From Budorcas taxicolor (Eukaryota > Chordata > Mammalia > Artiodactyla > Bovidae), in assembly GCF_023091745.1 (NCBI RefSeq), contig NC_068926.1:68198001-68262000 (forward strand): 64,000 nucleotides of DNA, in the 5' to 3' direction. Of this stretch, positions 1-10,689 are shown one piece after another. The position numbers and the translations under genes were made by a program. Position 1 is the first letter of the stretch. Each line of letters opens with the position of its first letter. The notes under the pieces are model-generated. The model ran no database searches, was not told where the DNA came from, and saw nothing but the letters and a program-made list of their open reading frames with translations.

Positions 1-45
1 CACCCAGTCTGTGGTATTTCGTTACAGCAGCCTGAGTAGATTATT
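1..45 (+). repeat. 3' tail of an old mammalian interspersed repeat
   Basis: The first bases resemble the conserved end of a common old mammalian repeat (CACCCAGTCTGTGGTATTTC followed by a GTTACAGCAGCC-like stretch). The element is cut by the left window edge. I do not name the family. Confidence 0.4.
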
Positions 46-49
46 AATA

Positions 50-505
50 ATATGCCTGGTTTTGAATTCCAGCTCTGCCACTAATTTGCATGAGTCCACA
101 GTTGTGCTAAGCTTCATTTCCTCATCTTCAAAACAGTGATGATAGGGGCTTCCCTGGTGGTCCAGTGGTTGAGACTGTGCTTTCAATGCAGGGGTGGGGG
201 GTGCGGTTTTGATCCCTGGTCGAGGAACCAGGATCCCACATGCCACGGTGTGGCCAAAAAACGAACAAAATCACACCTACACAGTAATTCAGTACGTTCC
301 TTTAGAACTCCCGGTAGATGTGAAAGCCCACAAGAGTATGAGTGGCTGGCCTTCCTATTGGCTTTCTTCTAATGCCTAGTGCAACGGCCAAAACAATAAA
401 GGTGATAAAGATATTAGCACCACAGTCACACGGTTGTTGTAAAGAGTAAATGGAATAAATTGTCTATGCAAACTGTTTAGGACAGCGCACCGCACATAAT
501 CACTC
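50..505 (+). repeat. MIR SINE, split by a younger SINE
   Basis: Positions 50-144 match the MIR core (GAATTCCAGCTCTGCCACTAA, then a TTTCCTCATCTTCAAAACAG-like stretch). The MIR 3' part resumes near 395-505 (GGTTGTTGTAAAGAGTAAAT...). The middle is occupied by a CHR-2-type SINE and about 120 bases I cannot assign. Confidence 0.6.
145..266 (+). repeat. CHR-2-type tRNA-derived SINE
   Basis: GGGGCTTCCCTGGTGGTCCAG starts the element. It has tRNA-like A and B box regions (GATCCCTGGTCGAGGAACC) and ends in GTGTGGCCAAAAAA. It is inserted in an older MIR. Confidence 0.8.
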
Positions 506-734
506 AAATGTGATTTTTTAAATGATAATGACTTCCTTGGTTTTTATTTTGCAACAAACTCATGCTTTTCGCTACAGAGTAAAATATTATCCTTTCAACA
601 GAGTTTCAAGCACCTAGTTTGTGTAAGAGAATGCTGGAACCTGAGAAAGTAACAAAAAACAGTGAGATGCTTTCTGTCTATTTGGGGAGAGGACTTTCAA
701 CACCGACAACCAAAACAATGATAAAAGTTCCCAT

Positions 735-905
735 TTACTGTGCAGTGACTGTGTGCCAGGCACTATGGGCAGTACTTTGCATGATTCCATCAAATTAAAC
801 CCAATTCCACCCATTTTACAGATGAAGAAACAAGATCACAGAAAGTTAAGAGAATTAAGAGCAGGGATTCAAACCCAGGTCTGCCTGCAAAGCCTGTGCT
901 CTTAG
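735..905 (-). repeat. MIR SINE
   Basis: Antisense MIR signature: GTGTGCCAGGCACTATG, CATTTTACAGATGAAGAAAC and GATTCAAACCCAGGTCTGCC occur in the expected order. Confidence 0.75.
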
Positions 906-1557
906 GGAGGTTGAACCAGCCATGATTAAGTACCAGCCATGGGTACTGACCAATATTTACAAGAGGGGCCATGTACCAGGGCCTGTACCATGCCAGCCGA
1001 GGCAGGATTTGATCCAAGGCCCCGTTTCCAAAGTCTGCTCATACAGCTTCACTGAACCTAGAGGATGATCCTCCCCATTGTGGGAACCAGGGAAGAAGGC
1101 TTCAGGGAAGTGGGGTCCAGACAAGCAGAGAAAACCTGTGTCGGGTGTCCCCGAGACCACCCTCAGCTTCACGGACTCAGTGGGAGAACCTACGGGACTT
1201 GGTATATAGTCCTGTTCATGGCTACAGTTTATCACAGCTAAAGGATACAAAGCTAAAGTCAACACAGAGAAAAAGCACATGGGATGAAGTCCCACCAGAA
1301 CAAGGCACAGGCATCCAAGGTTCCTCTCCTAGGGAAGTCACAGAAAACACACTAACTTCCCCCAGCAACAAGCTGTGACCATGGAAGTGTGAAACTGCTG
1401 TCTGCAGGGGAGGCTTGTTAGAGACGCAGTACCTAGAGTTTTTCGTGAGTGCTGATTATGTAAGCACTCTTTGTTTAGCATGTGCCAAAATTCAACTTCC
1501 AGAAAGAAAACAGGTATTCAGCATAAACTACATGGTTTGCATGAACAGCATAAATTA
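906..1557. other. Unassigned intergenic sequence
   Basis: No repeat family, gene or regulatory motif is recognised here. The ORFs on both strands are short and show no familiar protein. Confidence 0.4.
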
Positions 1558-2215
1558 AGATCATGGCATCCAGTCCCATCTTTTCATGGCAAATAGATGG
1601 GGGGAGAAAATGGAAATAGTGACAGACTTTATTTTCTTGGGCTCCAAAATCACTGCAGATGGTGATTGCAGCAATGAAATTAAAAGAAGTTTGTTCCTTG
1701 GAAGGAAAGTTATGACAAACCTAGACAGCATATTAAAAAGCGGAGACGTTACTTTGCCAACAAAGATCCATATAGTCAGAGGTCCAGTAGTCATGTACAG
1801 ATGTGAGAACTGGACCATAAAGAAGGCTTAGCACTGAAGAATTGATGCTTTCAAACTGTGATGCTGTAGAAGACTCTTGAGAGCCCCTTGGACTGCAAGA
1901 TCAAACCAGTCAACCCTAAAGGAAATCAACTCTTGAATACTCATTGGAAATACTGATGATGAACCTGAAGCTCCAATACTTTGGCCACCCGATGCAAAGA
2001 GCCGACTCATTGGAAAAGACCCTGATGCTGGGAAAGATTGAAGGCAGGAGGAGAAGGGGACAACAGAGGACAAGATGGTTGGATGGCATCATTGACTCAA
2101 AGGACATGAGTTTGAGCAAACCCTAGGAGTCAGTGAAGGACAAGGAAGGCTGGCGTGCTGCAGTCCATGGGGTCACAAAGAGTAGGACACAACTGAGCGA
2201 CTGAACAACAACAAC
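1558..2215 (+). repeat. BovB (RTE) LINE, 5'-truncated 3' part
   Basis: It carries the 3' end of the BovB reverse-transcriptase reading frame. The frame at 1586-1831 encodes VTDFIFLGSKITADGDCS, followed by the degraded C-terminal domain. The BovB 3' terminus near 2150-2215 (GTCCATGGGGTCACAAAGAG) ends in ACAACAACAACA. Stops break the frame after 1831 and again later, so this is a dead copy. Confidence 0.9.
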
Positions 2216-2271
2216 ATTGTTGTACAAATAACTTAGGAAGAGTGAGCCACTCTTATCAGTTCTGGAAATAG

Positions 2272-2470
2272 GGAAAGAGTTGTTCAGTCATGTCCGACTC
2301 TTTTTGACTGTAGCCCTCCAGGCTCCTCTGTCCATACAATTCTCCAGGCAAGCATACTGGAGTGGGTTGCCATTTCCTCCTGCGGGAGGATCTTCCTGAC
2401 TCAGGGATCAAACCCGGGTCTTCTGCATTGCAAGCAGATTCTTTACCATCTGAGTCACCAGGGAAACTCC
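2272..2470 (-). repeat. Bov-tA SINE
   Basis: Read on the plus strand it is antisense: GTTCAGTCATGTCCGACTCT at the left, TCCAGGCAAGCATACTGGAG in the middle, and the reversed tRNA-like part CTGAGTCACCAGGGAAACTC at the right. Confidence 0.9.
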
Positions 2471-2542
2471 CCAAATCCAAGTTCCCAGGCACCAACCAAG
2501 GGCCAGCCTTGTGAGCAGGACTTTCTAAGGATGTTCGATCTC

Positions 2543-2760
2543 AGGATTCCCTGGTGGCTCAGATGGTAAAGCATCTGCCTGCAATGTGGGAGACCTGGGT
2601 TCAATCCCTGGGTCAGGAAGATTCCCCTAGAGAAGGAAATGGCAACCCACTCCAGTACTTATGCCTAGAAAATCCCATGGATTGAGGAGCCTGGCAGGTT
2701 ACAGTCCATGGGGTTGCAAAGAGTCGGACATGACTGAGCAGCTTCACTATAGCTTCACTC
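2543..2760 (+). repeat. Bov-tA SINE
   Basis: It starts with GATTCCCTGGTGGCTCAGAT (tRNA-derived head) and runs into the BovB-derived tail CAAAGAGTCGGACATGACTG. It lies only 72 bases from an oppositely oriented copy. Confidence 0.9.
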
Positions 2761-2890
2761 AATCTCAGGGCAGCTGAGTTAACTGTCTTCTCCACAGAAG
2801 CCACGGGGCAGTCCTGTCACAGTTGAGGGAGTTATATGACCAGTAATCTATAATTGCTAAAGGGCTTTTTCCTATTTGACCACCATCAGA

Positions 2891-3192
2891 CAAAAAGAAC
2901 GGAGAAGGTGATGGCATCCCACTCCAGTACTCTTGCCTAGAAAATCCCATGGATGGAGGAGCCTGGTAGGCTGCAGCCCATGGGGTCGCGAAGAGTCGCA
3001 CATGACTGAACGACTTCACTTTCACGTTTCACTTTCATGCACTGGCGAAGGAAATGGCAATCCACTCCAGTGTTCTTGCCTGGAGAATCCCAGGGACTGG
3101 GGAGCCTGGTGGGCTGCCATCTATGGGGTCACACAGAGTCAGACACGACTGAAGCGACGTAGCAGCAGCAGCGGCAGCAGGCAAAAAGAACG
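2891..3192 (+). repeat. BovA2/ART2-type SINE with 11-bp target-site duplication
   Basis: Two BovA monomers (GGAGAAGGTGATGGCATCCC and GCGAAGGAAATGGCAATCCA) are joined by a TTTCACTTTCATGCACTGG linker. The element ends in an AGCAGCAGC tail. CAAAAAGAACG occurs at 2891-2901 and again at 3182-3192, a perfect target-site duplication. Confidence 0.93.
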
Positions 3193-3772
3193 ATGCTGCT
3201 GAGTGACCACCTAGTGTGTTCAATGACAAGTGACAAACAGCTGCAGCAGACTAAAGCTTTGCTTTGGCAAAGAATTCTTTCGGTTCTGTCACATTTTATA
3301 ACATGTTGGTTATATCAGATGGGGCCAGATGAAAAAAGAAAGAGACGACACCATCTTTTCCTTTCTAAGGTCTGCAGTCGGAAGGCAAGAGAAAGTCAGG
3401 AGAGTTGAGAGGGGTGAGGGCTCCAGGCAGAAAACACACCGAACGTTGGCAGTGGAAGGGGCTGCCATCAGAGAGGGGTGAGATCTTGGAGGAATTAGAA
3501 CATGAACCATCCCAAAGCTGCGGGGTGAAAGGGGAGATGCTACTTGACCCTGGTCCTTGCTGCCATGCTGAGATTCAGAAGCTGTGTTGACCATCTCTGG
3601 ATTGTTTTTAAGAGAAGCTGAAACTGGGTTTTAACAGGAAATTTCCCTGGGGCTGCCCATGGAAACAGACAAGCAGTAAGAGCTAAGTCAGCTGGCCAAA
3701 GGAGAGAAGTGAGAAAGGCTTTTGCAGAGGAGGGTGATGTGAGAGCAGTAAGGTAAAAAATAAGACAGTTCA
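3193..3772. other. Unassigned intergenic sequence
   Basis: Purine-rich intergenic DNA. No gene or repeat family is recognised. Confidence 0.35.
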
Positions 3773-3886
3773 GGGACTTCCTGGTGATCCAGTGGTTAAG
3801 ACTGTGCTGCCAACGCAGGACGTCATGAGTTCAGTCCCTGATCAGGGAACTAAGATCCCACATACCAAGTGGTATGGCCAAAACAA
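3773..3886 (+). repeat. CHR-2-type tRNA-derived SINE
   Basis: GGGACTTCCTGGTGATCCAG begins the element. AGTCCCTGATCAGGGAACTA and GTGGTATGGCCAAAAC follow at the expected spacing. Confidence 0.85.
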
Positions 3887-4014
3887 TTTTTAAGTAAAAA
3901 AATTATAAAGTTCAATGGTTTTTTACAAAATGAGACAGCTTATCCGGTGGACTGAGGAAGGAAGTTAGGTTACAAATTATACATGTGATACAGCAGATTT
4001 CAGAGATTCAGACA

Positions 4015-4222
4015 GAACTGGGTTTTGCATCTGAAAGTTCCTCTTACGTACCATGTAACCTCGAGCAGTTAAGTACATTTTTTTCATCTGTAAGACAAGC
4101 AAAACCATAGCACCAGCCTTAATCATGACCAAGTACAGATATGACATCAAGAGTGAAGAGGATATAAAATAATGCATACGAAGTGCTCAGCACAAGGCCT
4201 GGCGATGCACTCAGCAAATATT
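4015..4222 (+). repeat. Degenerate MIR SINE
   Basis: Matches to the MIR order: TACCATGTAACCTCGAGCAG, TTTTCATCTGTAAGAC, GTGCTCAGCACAAGGCCTGG and CTCAGCAAATATTC. Confidence 0.55.
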
Positions 4223-4259
4223 CATGGGAAGCACAGAATGACGTGGGAGCAGAGAGGAG

Positions 4260-4860
4260 CAGCCCCTAACTTTGAGCAAGGGTTAGAGGTGGAATAACAG
4301 AGGCTTCCTGGAGGTGGTGCCTCATGGTAAGCTGAATCTTGAAGGTTAGAAGGCATTTGCATTTTCTGGTAGATTAGCAGGAGAAATGGCATGCACGCAA
4401 GTGAAGAAGACTCTTACTGCAAGGAGGTGACAGCAGGAGCAAGGAAGGGGTAGGGATGCTGTTGAGAAGGAGGCAGCCAGATCAGGAGGGCATAGACAAC
4501 TAGAGAAAGAGACACATCCGGAGACTTGGGTAGAGCTGACAGCTCTTGGTTTCTGATTGAAGGCAACATGGTGGTGAGGGGACAGTAAGTAGATCCAAGA
4601 GCATTCTAGGAAGTGGGACCATTAGGACTTGGCAGGTAATTGGCTATGGTGAGGGCTGAATAAGGGGACCTCAAGTGCCTGGTGTGAGCACTGGGGGGAT
4701 GGAGAAGCCTTGACCCAGGAAGAGGAGCTGCAGCTTGGGGTAGGGGCTGAGGGAGGGACTGAGCTCCGTTTGGACAGGTTGGGTTTGTGTCCTTGGAACT
4801 TCCTGTAGATGTTCAGTAGGCAACTGGAGGACGCCAGCAGCTGAGGAAGAATGTCTGGGC
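4260..4860 (+). repeat. Old mammalian interspersed repeat, family not named
   Basis: It has phrases common in an old purine-rich mammalian repeat (GAGAAGGAGGCAGCCAGATC, GGACTTGGCAGGTAATTGG, GATGTTCAGTAGGCAACTGG). I recognise the style but not the family. Confidence 0.35.
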
Positions 4861-5326
4861 AGGGCAAAGAGATCTGGTGGACAGACATTTAATAAGCACG
4901 TTATACTCCCCTTCTCCCTGAATCCTCCAATGGGCCCTTTCAGGCAGGAACTGTCATCCCCATTTCATGGACGGAGAAATTAAGGCTTTGAAGAGCAGAG
5001 TAGCTGTTTTGAAATTGGAACGTGTGCTGAGGAGATGGTGTATTGAATTAAGAATATGCAGATTATGACCTGCTGAATAACGGGACGCAGAACACCACGT
5101 GGGGTACCAAGGTAGTTCCCTCAGCATCTGAGTTCCCACTTTGGGGAAGTGAAACCCATGGGGTGATTTTGATTGAAGGCAAAGTTTCAATATGCCCACA
5201 CAAAGGAAGTAAGTTACAAGAATTTTTACTTATAGATCCCAGATGGGGGTTGGGGTGGTTTATAATGAGTGGGGGAAGGGCAGCCCTCAGTCTCACCTCA
5301 GGCGTGAGCTGGAGATAGAGAGCAGG

Positions 5327-5536
5327 GTGTGCGCTCAGTTGCTCAGTCATGTCCGACTCTTTGTGACCCCATGAACTGTAGCCCGCCAGGCTCCTCTGTC
5401 CATGGGATTCTCCAGGCAAGAACACTGGAGTGGACTGCCATGTCCTCCTCCAGGGGATCTTCCTGACCCAGGAATAGAACCCGTGTCTCCTAATTGGAGG
5501 CAGATTCTTTACCACTGAGCCACCTTGGAAGCCTCA
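5327..5536 (-). repeat. Bov-tA SINE
   Basis: Antisense Bov-tA. GTTGCTCAGTCATGTCCGAC at the left, TTCTCCAGGCAAGAACACTG in the middle, and GATTCTTTACCACTGAGCCA at the right. Confidence 0.92.
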
Positions 5537-6285
5537 GAGAGCAGGGAAGCAAGCACTTATTACTTATAAGGTAATTGGGGTGGAGATCACTAATTTTTTA
5601 CTTAACCGCTTAACTCTTAAGTGGTTACTTTAAAAGGTGCCCTGGGAAAAGCAAAGTGGGAACTGAGCAGCAAGCACCCCAAACTCATGTCCTTATCTAG
5701 ATGTTCAGACTCTGGGTGTGAGCAGGGTTATCACCCTGTAAAATGTCTGGGCAGCAACTCAGAACTCCGTGTGTTTTTCTCATCATAGAAGAGAGGCCGA
5801 GTTCACTAACTGTTCTTTTATAAGATTGTTTGGCTTTCCGGGTCCCTTGCTGTTCTGACAGGAGCACAGTACTGCAGTGTAATTCTGACACTAACCATCT
5901 ACATCAGACTCACCAGGTTTAAGGGCACAGGACTGGGTCAAACAAGATTTCCCTTATTTCAGATGCCAGCGTCAAGTGGGTCACCTATGCTTATGACAGA
6001 CCAGCTACAAATCCAGGAGGTTCCCATGACACCTCTTAGGTTCAACAAATGATTCCCAGAATTGAGGGGAAGTTACATTTTGATTACAGCTGCGTTGTAG
6101 GGGTACAAACGAAAGGATACATCTTATGTCTAGTATAAGATGTAGTGGGGAGGAGGGGTGTTCCTGAGTGCAGAGTTTCCATGCCCTCTCCCCATGTGTT
6201 CAGAGTGCTTCATCCTCCAGCATATCTATGTGTTCATCATCAGAAACCTCCAATGAGCTCTGGCATCCAGTTTTTACTGGGGTTT
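5537..6285. other. Unassigned intergenic sequence
   Basis: No gene, repeat family or structured element is recognised between the Bov-tA and the BovB insertion. Confidence 0.35.
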
Positions 6286-6806
6286 TACTGTGTAAAACCA
6301 GCCTAGACAGCATATTAAAAAGCAGAGATATTACTTTGCCAACAGAGGTCCGTCTAGTTAAAGCTATGGTTTTTCCAGTAGTCATGTACGGATGTGAGAG
6401 TTGGACTATAAAGAAAGCTGAGCGCCGAAGAATTAATGCTTTTGAACTGTGGTGCTGGAGAAGACTCTTGGGAGTCCCTTGGACTGCAAGGAGATCCAAC
6501 CAGTCCATCCTAAAGGAAATCAGCCCTGAATATTCATTGGAACGACTGAGGTTGAAGCTGAAACTCCAATACTTTGGCCACCTGATGTGAAGAAATGACT
6601 CATTGGAAAAGATCCTAATGCTGGGAAAGATTGAAGGCAGGAGGAGAAGGGCACAACAAAGGGTGAGATGGTTGGATGGCATCACTGACTCGATGGACAT
6701 GAGTTTGAGTATATTCCGAGAGTTGGTGGTGGACAGGGAAGCCTGGTATGCTGCAGTCCATGGGGTCGCAAAGAGTCAGACTTGACTGACTGAACTACTG
6801 TGTAAA
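6286..6806 (+). repeat. BovB LINE 3' fragment with perfect 11-bp target-site duplication
   Basis: A 5'-truncated BovB copy occupies 6297-6795. It keeps the C-terminal coding part (AMVFPVVMYGCESWTIKKAE) and the 3' end GGGGTCGCAAAGAGTCAGAC. TACTGTGTAAA flanks it at 6286-6296 and 6796-6806. The plus-strand reading frame starting at 6168 runs from host DNA into the LINE, so it is not a gene. Confidence 0.93.
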
Positions 6807-7209
6807 TATTGCTGACTGAATCATTGGCCATGTGGTTGGATTCAATCTTCAGTCTCTTTTTTTCTCCCTGGGTGCTGGGCTGGCTCAAAGCCCTAACCCT
6901 CTAATCACATAGCTGGTCTTTTTGATGACCAGCCCCCATCTGGGATCACCTCATTCATTAGCATAAACTCAGGAATAACCCATAGAGCTCATAATACACA
7001 CACACCTATCAGTCAGGTAATTCTCAGGATACAGAAACACCCTCCAGAACCAGAGATAAAGGCCAAAATCTTTGTTACACAACAGTTGCATTTCTGTACG
7101 AGTTTTAAAATCATTTTGTCAATATCTGCAAAAAAAAAGCTAAAATTTTTATAAGGATTGCATCGAATCTGCAGATCAATGTGGGGAGTATTCAGTATTA
7201 AAACAATAT

Positions 7210-7330
7210 TGGACTTCCCCAGCGGTTCAGTGGTTAGGGCTCTACCTACCAATGCAGGAGGCGTGTTCAATCCCTGATCAGAGAACTAACATCCCACATG
7301 TCTCAGGTGCAGCAAGAAAAAAAATTTTTC
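7210..7330 (+). repeat. CHR-2-type SINE inside L1
   Basis: GGACTTCCCCAGCGGTTCAG begins the SINE. The L1 sequence around it is duplicated imperfectly (TTAAAACAATATT before, ATTAAACAATATT after), as expected of a target-site duplication. Confidence 0.8.
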
Positions 7331-7552
7331 AATTTAAACACTATTAAACAATATTAAGTGTTTTGATCCATGAACATAGGCAGATTGTCTGCCTATTTAT
7401 TTAGATTGTCTTTAATTTCTTTCAAATGTTTTATAATTTCAGTGTAAAAGTCACATGCTATTTTGTTAAGAGTTATTCCTAAGTATTTTACTCTTTCTGA
7501 TGCTCCTGTAAACAAAATTATTTTCTTAATTCCATTTTCAAGATTGTTTATT

Positions 7553-7826
7553 GCTGCTGCTGCTAAGTCACTTCAGTTGTGTCCAACTCTGTGTGACCCC
7601 AGAGATGGCAGCCCACCAGGCTCCCCAGTCCCTGGGATTCTCCAGGCAAGAACATGGAGTGGGTTGCCATTTCCTTCTCCAATGCATGAAAGTGAAAAGT
7701 GAAAGTGAAGTTGCTCAGTCTTGTCCAACTCTTAATGACCCCACGGACTGCAGCCCACCAGGCTCCTCCGTCCATGGGATTTGCCAGGCAAGAGTACTGG
7801 TGTGGGTTGCCATTGCCTTCTCTGAT
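7553..7826 (-). repeat. BovA2-type SINE inside L1
   Basis: It begins with a GCTGCTGCTGCTAAGTCACT tail. Two antisense BovA monomers follow (TTCTCCAGGCAAGAACATGG and TTTGCCAGGCAAGAGTACTG), separated by an AAAGTGAAAAGTGAAAGTGA linker. Confidence 0.92.
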
Positions 7827-7860
7827 TTATGCTAGTGTATAGAAATACAGTTGATTTTTA

Positions 7861-8112
7861 AATTTAAATATTGTACTATTTTAAAGTAGAAACAGATATC
7901 TTAGTTAATGATTTTAGTGCTTTGATGCAAGAGTTTGGGTTCATAAAATTCTTTCCTGAAACTATCTATCTGCAGACCTGTTCTGCCAGATTTCTCGGAG
8001 CAGAATGCCTCATCCCTAATCTCTGCCCTGACGTCCTTTCAGGGCAGAAAGTCAGCTAGTGCAGTGGCTAATGACCTAATCCTTTTAAAGCCAGATGATG
8101 AGTGACATTCTT
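7861..8112. other. Non-L1 segment between two L1 pieces
   Basis: The L1 match stops near 7860 and resumes near 8113 several hundred bases further along the L1 consensus. The intervening 250 bases are not L1 and match no repeat I know. Confidence 0.4.
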
Positions 8113-8800
8113 TAGTTAGCATCTAATTTAATCATCAAAGTAATACTGGCCTTGTATAATGGATTGGGAATTTTTCCATCCTCTTCTATTTTCTGGAAGG
8201 ATTTGTGAAGGATTGGTGTCCATTTTTCTTTAAATATTCAGTAGACTTCACTGGTGAAGCCATGTGGACCTGGTCTTTTCTTTGTAGGAAGATTGTTTAT
8301 TACTAATTCAGTCTCTTATCATAGGCCTATTCAAAGTTTCTGTTTCTTCTTGAATCAGTTTTATTAATTTGTTCATGAATTTATCCATTTCATCTAAATT
8401 GTCTCATTTGTTGGCATATAGTTATTTGTGGTTTTCCCTTATAATTACCTTGTTCATTCCTGATTTTAATAATTTGAGTCTTTGCTTTCTGTTTCTTGAT
8501 CTGTCCAGCTAAATGTTTGTCACATTGCATTAGCTTTTTCAAAGAATCAAGTTTCCGTTTCATTCATTTCTCTTGATTTTTAAAAAACTATTTATTTGGC
8601 TGCACCAGGTCTCAGTTGCAGCATGTAGGATCTTAGTTCCCCAACCAGGGATGAAACCCATGCCCTCTGCCTTGGAACTGTGGAGTCTTAACCACTGAAC
8701 TGCCAGGGAAGTCCCTTTTCTATTTTTTATTTATTTCAGCTTTAATCTTTATCACTTCCTCCCTTCTGCTTGCTTTGTATTTTGTTTACTCTTCCTTCTT
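8113..8800 (-). repeat. L1 LINE, ORF2 region, continued
   Basis: Antisense L1 ORF2 text: TAATACTGGCCTTGTATAAT, GTGAAGCCATGTGGACCTGG, TTATCCATTTCATCTAAATT and TAATCTTTATCACTTCCTCC. A CHR-type SINE is inserted at 8580-8720. Confidence 0.85.
8580..8720 (-). repeat. CHR-type tRNA-derived SINE inside L1
   Basis: TTATTTGGCTGCACCAGGTC at the left, and reversed tRNA-like TCTTAACCACTGAACTGCCA plus GGGAAGTCCC at the right. Confidence 0.85.
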
Positions 8801-8802
8801 TT

Positions 8803-8962
8803 TTTTTTTAATAACTTTATTTATTCGTTTCTGGCTGTGCTAGTTGTGGCTCACGGGCTTAGTTGCTCCACAGCATTTGGGATCTTCCTGGAGTAGGGAC
8901 TGAATCTGTGTCTCCTGCACTGAGAGATGGACTCTTTACCACTTAGCCATCAGGGAGGCCCC
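8803..8962 (-). repeat. CHR-type tRNA-derived SINE
   Basis: TTTCTGGCTGTGCTAGTTGT, GGCTTAGTTGCTCCACAGCA and CTCTTTACCACTTAGCCATC occur in order, ending in GGGAGGCCC. Confidence 0.8.
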
Positions 8963-9094
8963 CAGATGCTGCTTTTGAGAAGGGGGTCCTCCATTTGGAA
9001 TGTCATTGGCAAGCCCTGAACATATAGGTTTTTCTCTGTCCTATAGAAGTTGTTGTATTTTTGTTAAAGCAGGAACATCAATTTTTTTAGGGAT

Positions 9095-9800
9095 TATGAT
9101 GGTTAATTTTATGTGTCAGCTTGACTAGGCTAAGTGATTTTCTGATAGCTGGTGAAATATTATTTCTGGGTGTGCCTCTAAGGATGTTTCTGGAAGAGAT
9201 TGGAATTTGAATTGGCAAACTGAGTAATACAAATGGCTCTTTGATGTGGGGAGCATCCTCCAATCCACTGGGGGTTGTGGCGGTGGTTTAGTGGCTAAGT
9301 CATGTCGGACTCTTGCAACCCCAGGGACTGTAGTCCGCCAGGCTTTTCTGTCCATGGGATTTCCCAGGCAAGAATACTGGAGTGGGTTGCCATTTTCTCC
9401 TCCAGTGGATCTTCCTGACCCAGGGATCGAATGGCAGGCAGTCTCCTGCATTGCAGGCTGATTCTTTACCGACTGAGCCATGGGGGCTCTAATAGAACAA
9501 AAAGAAGGAGAAAGGGCAAACCGGCTCCCTCCTTCTGCTTGAGCTGAGACATCCATTTTCTGCCCTTGCGCTCAGGCTTTCACACTCAGATATGGACTCA
9601 CATTTGCAGCGCCCTGATTGGCAGGCCTTCAGACTCAGACTAAATTACATCATTGGCTTTCTGGTTCTCTAGTTATAGAGGGCAGATGGTGGGACTTCTT
9701 GGCTTCCGTAACCAAGTGAGTCAGTTCCAATAATAGATCTCCTCTTTTATATATATATATACACACATCCTGTAGTTTCTATTTCTCTGCAGAACCCTGA
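9095..9800 (+). repeat. Old mammalian interspersed repeat split by a Bov-tA
   Basis: The left part starts with TGATGGTTAATTTTATGTGT and TCAGCTTGACTAGGC. The right part resumes after the SINE (TCTAATAGAACAAAAAGAAG) and ends near AGAACCCTGACTAATGCAA. I recognise it as a common old repeat but do not name the family. Confidence 0.6.
9277..9486 (-). repeat. Bov-tA SINE inside the old repeat
   Basis: Antisense Bov-tA with TTCCCAGGCAAGAATACTGG, GATCTTCCTGACCCAGGGAT and GATTCTTTACCGACTGAGCC. Confidence 0.92.
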
Positions 9801-10032
9801 CTAATGCAAGGATCTTTCCTCGAATATGCATTTGGAGGATGCTCAGCAGGGGAAAAAAAGTTTCTATTTCCTTGTAGAAAGTGGTGATGATATAACTAGT
9901 TTCAGAAGCAATCAAACATTTCCAGAACCACCATTATAATTGTGAGACCTTGAGATTGGTCCTTCACCTCTCTGAATCTTAGCCTCTTATTCTGCAAAGT
10001 GGTGATGATGAGAAGCAGTACCCTAGCACACG

Positions 10033-10239
10033 TGTATGTTAGTTGCTCAGTTTCGTCAGATTCTTCGTGACCCCGTGGACTATAGACCACCGAGTTCCTC
10101 TGTCCGTGGGATTCTCTAGGCAAGAATACTGGAGTGGGTTGCCATTTCCTCCTCCAGAGGATCTTCCCGACCCAAGGATCAAACCTGGGTCTCCTGCATT
10201 ATGGGCAGATTCTTTACTGTCTGAACCACCAGGGAAGTA
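10033..10239 (-). repeat. Bov-tA SINE
   Basis: Antisense Bov-tA: GTTGCTCAGTTTCGTCAGAT at the left and CTTTACTGTCTGAACCACCA at the right, inserted in the MIR. Confidence 0.9.
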
Positions 10240-10279
10240 CAGAGTTGCGGTGGAGTTAATGAGAAGCAGTGCCTAGCAT

Positions 10280-10500
10280 AGTGAAAGAAAGTGAAAGTGC
10301 AGTCGTTCAGTTGTGTCTGACTCTTTGCCACCCCATGGGACTGTAGCTTACCAGGCTCCTCAGTCCATGGAATTTTCCAGGCAAGAGTACTGGAGTGGGT
10401 TGCCATTTCCTTCTCCAGGGGATCTTCCCAACCCAGGGATTGAACCTGGGTCTCCTGCACTGCAGGCAGACGCTTTACCGTCTGAGCCACCAGGGAAGTA
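10280..10500 (-). repeat. Bov-tA SINE
   Basis: Antisense Bov-tA with a GTGAAAGAAAGTGAAAGTGC linker at the left and CTTTACCGTCTGAGCCACCA at the right, the second insertion into the same MIR. Confidence 0.92.
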
Positions 10501-10689
10501 AGTGCTCAATAAATGCTCGTTGCTGATGTTTGCTTCTTTCAACTTCTTGTTTTTAACCTCATGTTCTACTCTATCTGGGTTAATATACAATGAGGTGCAA
10601 TGGACACAAACATTCAGTGTATTCCATCTCATTGTATTGAACATGTTTATTTTAAAAACACTGTCAGCAATTTTCCACCTAGGAATCCA

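Larger units (their letters stand above)
7080..7860 (-). repeat. L1 LINE, ORF2 region, interrupted by two SINEs
   Basis: Antisense L1 ORF2 signatures: GCATCGAATCTGCAGATCAA, TTTTGATCCATGAACATAGG, TTAAGAGTTATTCCTAAGTA and GCTAGTGTATAGAAATACAG. A CHR-2 SINE and a BovA2 SINE are inserted. Confidence 0.85.
9935..10530 (+). repeat. MIR SINE split by two Bov-tA copies
   Basis: MIR parts lie at about 9940-10032, 10240-10279 and 10498-10530. They carry CTCTCTGAATCTTAGCCTCT, GAAGCAGTGCCTAGCATAGT and AGTGCTCAATAAATGCTCG respectively. Confidence 0.7.

Noticed and set aside
145..266. tRNA genes suggested by A/B box-like text in this and other SINEs
   Set aside because: The tRNA-like parts belong to CHR-2 and Bov-tA SINEs and cannot fold into a complete tRNA.
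6168..6590. 140-residue frame resembling a reverse-transcriptase C-terminus
   Set aside because: It starts in host DNA and enters a 5'-truncated BovB at 6297; a chance fusion.
9748..9768. TA/CA microsatellite
   Set aside because: Only about ten short alternating units; too small and ordinary to list as a feature.
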